NCBI GenBank assembly: GCA_023418095.1
Contig: JAEZDL010000115.1
Location: forward strand, 1 to 22,118
Direction: 5' to 3'
DNA from: Bacteroidota bacterium
Lineage (GTDB): Bacteria; Bacteroidota; Bacteroidia; Flavobacteriales_F; PHOS-HE28
DNA length: 22,118 bases
A program made the position numbers and the translations under genes. Numbering within the stretch: position 1 is the first letter of the stretch; the number at the start of each line of letters is the position of its first letter. The notes under the pieces are model-generated. The model was not told the DNA's origin. It worked only from the letters and a program-made list of their open reading frames with translations, and made no database searches. Positions 21,872 through 22,118 of the stretch are shown piece after piece.

Positions 21872-22118
21872 ATGAAGAACTTTTTTTTGACAGCAGCTTT
21901 CGCCCTGGCCGGGACGTTCGCTTTCGCACAGACCACACCCGATCGCCCTGCGGCCGCTGCAGCACCCACCGAAGCAAAGGCACAGGACACCAAGAAGGCG
22001 TGTTCCATGCCCGACATGCGCGAAGTACAAAAGCTCGATCTCACCCAGGATCAACTCGTTCGTGTACGTGAGATCCAGGCTGAATGCGAGCGCGACTGCG
22101 CTGCTGCAAAGGCCGAGA
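21872..22118 (+). CDS. Small exported protein with LTxxQ motif, N-terminal part (truncated by window edge)
   Basis: From the ATG at 21872 the frame stays open for 82 codons to the edge. Residues 1-19 are a signal peptide (MKNFFLTAAFALAGTFAFA, cleavage before Gln20). An Ala/Pro/Thr-rich linker follows (TPDRPAAAAAPTEAKAQ). Then comes a helical part with KACSMPDMREVQKLDLTQDQLVRVREIQAECERDC. The LTQDQ motif followed by a charged helix resembles the LTxxQ (Spy/CpxP-like) periplasmic family of stress and chaperone proteins, here with Cys residues. The rest of the gene is needed to confirm this. The signal peptide is encoded across a run of eight T (21881-21888). The gene is separate from the efflux operon but could share a stress theme; that is inference. 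Confidence 0.65.
   Translation, partial: MKNFFLTAAFALAGTFAFAQTTPDRPAAAAAPTEAKAQDTKKACSMPDMREVQKLDLTQDQLVRVREIQAECERDCAAAKAE

Noticed and set aside
21881..21888. Run of eight T in the signal peptide of the last gene as a phase-variation switch
   Set aside because: Eight is short for a contingency tract, Phe-Phe-Leu is normal in a signal peptide, and there is no second frame that would make sense.
1..22118. CRISPR array, toxin-antitoxin, restriction or other defence module
   Set aside because: No regularly spaced repeats and no protein of these families was seen in any frame.

Overview
The window looks like a chromosomal piece of a moderately GC-rich member of the Bacteroidota, most likely a Flavobacteriales-type organism. 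Three secreted proteins carry or resemble a type IX secretion (T9SS) C-terminal sorting domain (FPNP/NPNP/YPNP motifs). Promoter-like -7 elements of the Bacteroidota form TAnnTTTG stand just upstream of several starts, and there are almost no Shine-Dalgarno sequences. The DNA is very rich in GATC. No rRNA, tRNA, CRISPR array, transposase, phage gene or recognisable defence system was found.

Layout. (1) 1-370, minus: the N-terminal part of a secreted, T9SS-cargo-like protein that runs off the left edge. (2) 636-2792, plus: an AraC-family regulator, an intradiol ring-cleavage dioxygenase with a twin-arginine signal and a C-terminal sorting domain, and a small two-helix membrane protein. (3) 2902-3942: a secreted Ig-like protein with a sorting domain. 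(4) 4036-5978: pyrD (class 2 dihydroorotate dehydrogenase) overlapping a hydroxymethylglutaryl-CoA lyase. (5) 6010-8719: a DUF2079 membrane protein convergent with a membrane-anchored metallophosphoesterase. (6) 8748-11790: a GATC-poor, AT-rich GT-C type membrane glycosyltransferase divergent from a seven-repeat, probably seven-bladed propeller, secreted protein. (7) 11824-15395: a tightly packed surface-polysaccharide cluster (GT4, GT4, WcaF-type acetyltransferase, GT2). (8) 15421-15726: a DUF4342 protein. (9) 15813-21737: a MarR-controlled tripartite RND efflux operon (regulator, lipoprotein adaptor, inner-membrane pump, outer-membrane channel), in which every junction is an ATGA overlap. 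(10) 21872-end: the start of a small exported LTxxQ-type protein.

How the parts work together. The efflux operon is self-contained and is probably repressed by its own MarR protein through a 22-bp near-palindrome laid over the -7 element. The glycan cluster has the transferases and acetyltransferase of a repeat-unit pathway, but no flippase, polymerase or export gene is visible here. The T9SS cargo genes depend on a secretion machine encoded elsewhere. I do not see a clearly new multigene system. The most unusual single items are the Tat-signal/dioxygenase/sorting-domain fusion, the operator-on-promoter arrangement of the MarR gene, and the GATC enrichment with its sharp local loss over the GT-C gene.
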